From Pseudobdellovibrionaceae bacterium (GTDB taxonomy: Bacteria; Bdellovibrionota; Bdellovibrionia; Bdellovibrionales; Bdellovibrionaceae), in the NCBI GenBank assembly GCA_016719575.1, contig JADJYV010000006.1, positions 62,001 to 126,000 of the forward strand: a stretch of DNA of 64,000 nucleotides, given 5' to 3'. The notes beneath the pieces were generated by a model. The model was not told the origin of the DNA. It made no database searches and was given only the letters and a program-made list of their open reading frames with translations. Of this stretch, positions 62,201 to 64,000 are shown piece after piece. The first letter of the stretch is position 1; each line of letters starts with the position of its first letter. Position numbers and translations under genes: made by a program.

Positions 62201-62245
62201 CCCATTTCCGAGAGGCTGTAAGTTGTGCCTCTCATATATGGGAAG
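62201..62245 (-). promoter_or_regulatory. Hairpin in the leader of the zinc-ribbon gene
   Basis: GAGAGGC (62210-62216) pairs with GCCTCTC (62227-62233), and CCCAT with ATGGG outside it. On the minus strand the ribosome site GGGAG lies in the outer stem, ten bases before the ATG. A translational switch is possible. Confidence 0.4.
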
Positions 62246-62294
62246 TGGGTGACAGGGGGTTACTCTTTGGCGAGTTGAGTCTAACTTTTATCCC

Positions 62295-62786
62295 TTAGCT
62301 GGCATTTGAAATGGGCCTTGTTCGACTGTGGAAATATTCAAAGAGTTTTGAGTCTTGTTTAAGAGCAAGAGAGGTTTCTGATAACATAAATGCATTGAGT
62401 TGTTCTTCAGTATTCGGCGATAATAGAGGTCCTTTTGTGCTTTGGCTCTGTGTCTTGATTTGCTGTAGCCTATGTAGCATACACATGCATAAGCTAAGCC
62501 ATGCAACAACTAATTGAATGTCGTCAGTGCCATTTAGTGCCTTAAAATGCACAACATCATTTTTAATGATTAATTTACTGTTACCATTCGACGTAAGAAT
62601 TTCCTGAAATAGGATCTCCAAATTGTTATGCATCTCTTTTAATGTAGAGGTATGAACATCATTTCTCAACCAACCAAGATGTAATTGACAACTCGTTCTA
62701 CTATTGAATTTTAAATTGTTTTTTTGTTTTATATTTTGAATGACGTTAATAGCCTTAGTGAGCTCAATAATGCCGGCTTCTCCCAT
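62295..62786 (-). CDS. Unknown protein downstream of the helicase
   Basis: 163 aa from ATG 62786; helical, no transmembrane segment, no domain recognised (LTKAINVIQNIKQKNNLKF, HNNLEILFQEILTSNGNSKL). The frame is open upstream to 62966 but contains no start codon there. The upstream codons (GEKNVSRTNSSSEETLSANR, RLWRYEWNKNSGIKITSRLL) read like protein. So this may be the C-terminal end of the helicase gene, separated from it by a one-base change near 62960. Confidence 0.45.
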   Translation of the reverse strand: MGEAGIIELTKAINVIQNIKQKNNLKFNSRTSCQLHLGWLRNDVHTSTLKEMHNNLEILFQEILTSNGNSKLIIKNDVVHFKALNGTDDIQLVVAWLSLCMCMLHRLQQIKTQSQSTKGPLLSPNTEEQLNAFMLSETSLALKQDSKLFEYFHSRTRPISNAS

Positions 62787-62905
62787 GAGTAATCTTGATG
62801 TAATCTTAATGCCAGAATTTTTGTTCCATTCGTATCTCCATAAACGTCTATTTGCACTAAGTGTTTCTTCGGAAGAAGAATTTGTGCGAGATACGTTTTT
62901 TTCGC

Positions 62906-64000
62906 CTATTTCGACTCTGAGTAAGTTAAAAATGGTTCGTCCAATGTGTTCGCATTTCTTTTGTCCTTATCTTCGGATTGGCCAAAATTATCCCAGCTAA
63001 CGTCGAAATCAAATGAAAATGATTGACCATCGTTAATTGGGAAGCCTTGTAAAGAAATGAGAGAGGTCTCTTCGATTAACTTAATACTCCCTTTCGGCGA
63101 GTAATTGTATATTGGTTGATCAATAGACGTTACGTCAGATTTATTTGAATCCGGAGTAGCTCCGTTTGGTGGACTTGTCTTTGACATAAAGACGTCTCGA
63201 TGTTCAAACATTTTTCTAATTGTTTTATCGCCAACAACAACATCATGTACGTCGATAATATTGAATGATTCTTTTTTTCCAGGAATCTTTCGCGCGCCTC
63301 GCCCACATATTTGCATAAATAGCGTGTCGCTTTGTATGGGGCGTGCCACGATTATAGTTTCAATCTCCTTTACGTCAAAGCCCATTGTTAACATTTGAAC
63401 ATTGATAAGTATATTCAATCCATTTTCTTTTCGAAATCTATTAATTAATACTGTGTTGATTTTGTGTTTATTTGAACTCCATCCTGAATGAACAACTCCG
63501 CACTTATACCCTAAATTTGAAAATTCTTTTTCTGCTAAAAAGGCTTCTTCAATTGTGCCAGCGTAGTACATTGTTTTGCCCTTAATATATTTAGCGTCGT
63601 GACATTTATTTACAATTTTTTTTACTCTAACGCTCCTGTTGCTGATATCGCTTATACATTTTGTATTGAGTGTTCTTTTCTTTTTATCACAGAATTGTGG
63701 TTCAAATTTTTCACCGGTATTAAGTCTGATTATATTGCACGTTGCAAGATAATCGGGCGACAGGTCGCAGTAGTTGAGCTTAAAGATTGGCTCTTTAGCG
63801 GCATCCTGAAGTGATTGATTCCAGGTGGCGGTCATGTGCAAAACTGGTTTATTTAATCGCTTTGCTTTTTCAACTATTTTTGGAAGCATTCGTAGACCAC
63901 GGGCGTATCCCCAGTGAGCTTCGTCGACGACAAGCAGTGAAAATTCCAACTCATTAATTCTATTTATAGCTGTATGCGGTGTCGATAAGACAAGCTTTCC
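62906..64000 (-). CDS. DEAD/DEAH-box superfamily 2 helicase, partial at window edge
   Basis: The 3' 365 codons of a gene that continues beyond the window. Motif Ia-like LVLSTPHTAINRI, DEAH box LLVVDEAHWGYA, motif III HMTATWNQ (TAT), then the C-terminal RecA lobe with MYYAGTIEEAF, NVQMLTMGFDVKEIETIIVA and the arginine-finger motif MQICGRGARKIPGKKES. It is an ATP-dependent DNA or RNA translocase of the type II restriction or defence-helicase kind. No partner nuclease is visible yet. Confidence 0.8.
   Translation of the reverse strand, partial: GKLVLSTPHTAINRINELEFSLLVVDEAHWGYARGLRMLPKIVEKAKRLNKPVLHMTATWNQSLQDAAKEPIFKLNYCDLSPDYLATCNIIRLNTGEKFEPQFCDKKKRTLNTKCISDISNRSVRVKKIVNKCHDAKYIKGKTMYYAGTIEEAFLAEKEFSNLGYKCGVVHSGWSSNKHKINTVLINRFRKENGLNILINVQMLTMGFDVKEIETIIVARPIQSDTLFMQICGRGARKIPGKKESFNIIDVHDVVVGDKTIRKMFEHRDVFMSKTSPPNGATPDSNKSDVTSIDQPIYNYSPKGSIKLIEETSLISLQGFPINDGQSFSFDFDVSWDNFGQSEDKDKRNANTLDEPFLTYSESK

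Noticed and set aside
1..64000. CRISPR arrays, rRNA and complete tRNA genes
   Set aside because: Looked for regularly spaced repeats and for tRNA-like cloverleaf patterns; none found by eye apart from the short tRNA-end-like motif at 49467.

Overview
The window looks like the chromosome of a Gram-negative, moderately AT-rich bacterium. It carries many lipoproteins and small secreted proteins, prepilin-like proteins, a CheA/CheW/MCP set and frequent TTG/GTG starts. The mix fits a Bdellovibrionota-type (Bdellovibrio-like) genome, but no rRNA or marker gene is present, so this is inference.

Layout. (1) 0.1-7.5 kb: small secreted proteins, lipoproteins and an alpha/beta hydrolase, with dispersed hairpin repeats. 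(2) 7.8-12.5 kb: an aromatic amino acid operon (hppD, phenylalanine hydroxylase, tryptophanase-family lyase, VOC protein) with a divergent LysR regulator and a 10-bp-arm palindrome between them. (3) 13.9-26.7 kb: one long co-directional block encoding a complete NAD-linked [NiFe]-hydrogenase (hoxF, hoxU, hoxY, hoxH), its endopeptidase and all six Hyp maturases, led by a Tat-exported PhoX-like protein. (4) 26.9-32.0 kb: a GH15 glucoamylase followed by a glucose/GlcNAc-type PTS (EIICBA, HPr, EI). EIICBA and EI each carry a single-base frameshift. (5) 32.0-36.0 kb: three prepilin-like proteins sharing a common module, one ending in a 17-18-residue tandem repeat. (6) 36.8-42.1 kb: cheA-cheW-mcp, with the MCP split by a decayed IS3-family element.

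(7) 42.2-49.4 kb: an accessory patchwork. It holds a remnant of a conjugative element, a GC-rich segment with no recognisable gene, a GNAT gene, small secreted proteins and a heavily disrupted secreted-protein gene. (8) 49.4 kb to the window end: an integrative conjugative element with integrase, excisionase, a nested inverted-repeat region (candidate transfer or replication origin), a replication-relaxation-like protein, an AbiE toxin-antitoxin pair, a coupling protein and a reduced VirB-type secretion system. Small genes and a DEAD/DEAH helicase running off the edge follow.

How they fit together. The hydrogenase block is self-sufficient for making an enzyme that couples H2 to NAD(H). The glucoamylase and PTS together suggest use of alpha-glucan and glucose, now possibly lost. 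The 42.2-44.0 kb remnant and the intact element share both flanks of one internal slot but carry different toxin-antitoxin-type cargo in it, which is the most informative comparison in the window. Many breaks in regions 4 and 6-8 are single-base indels in short homopolymers, while regions 2 and 3 are intact. Both real decay and residual sequencing error must be considered.
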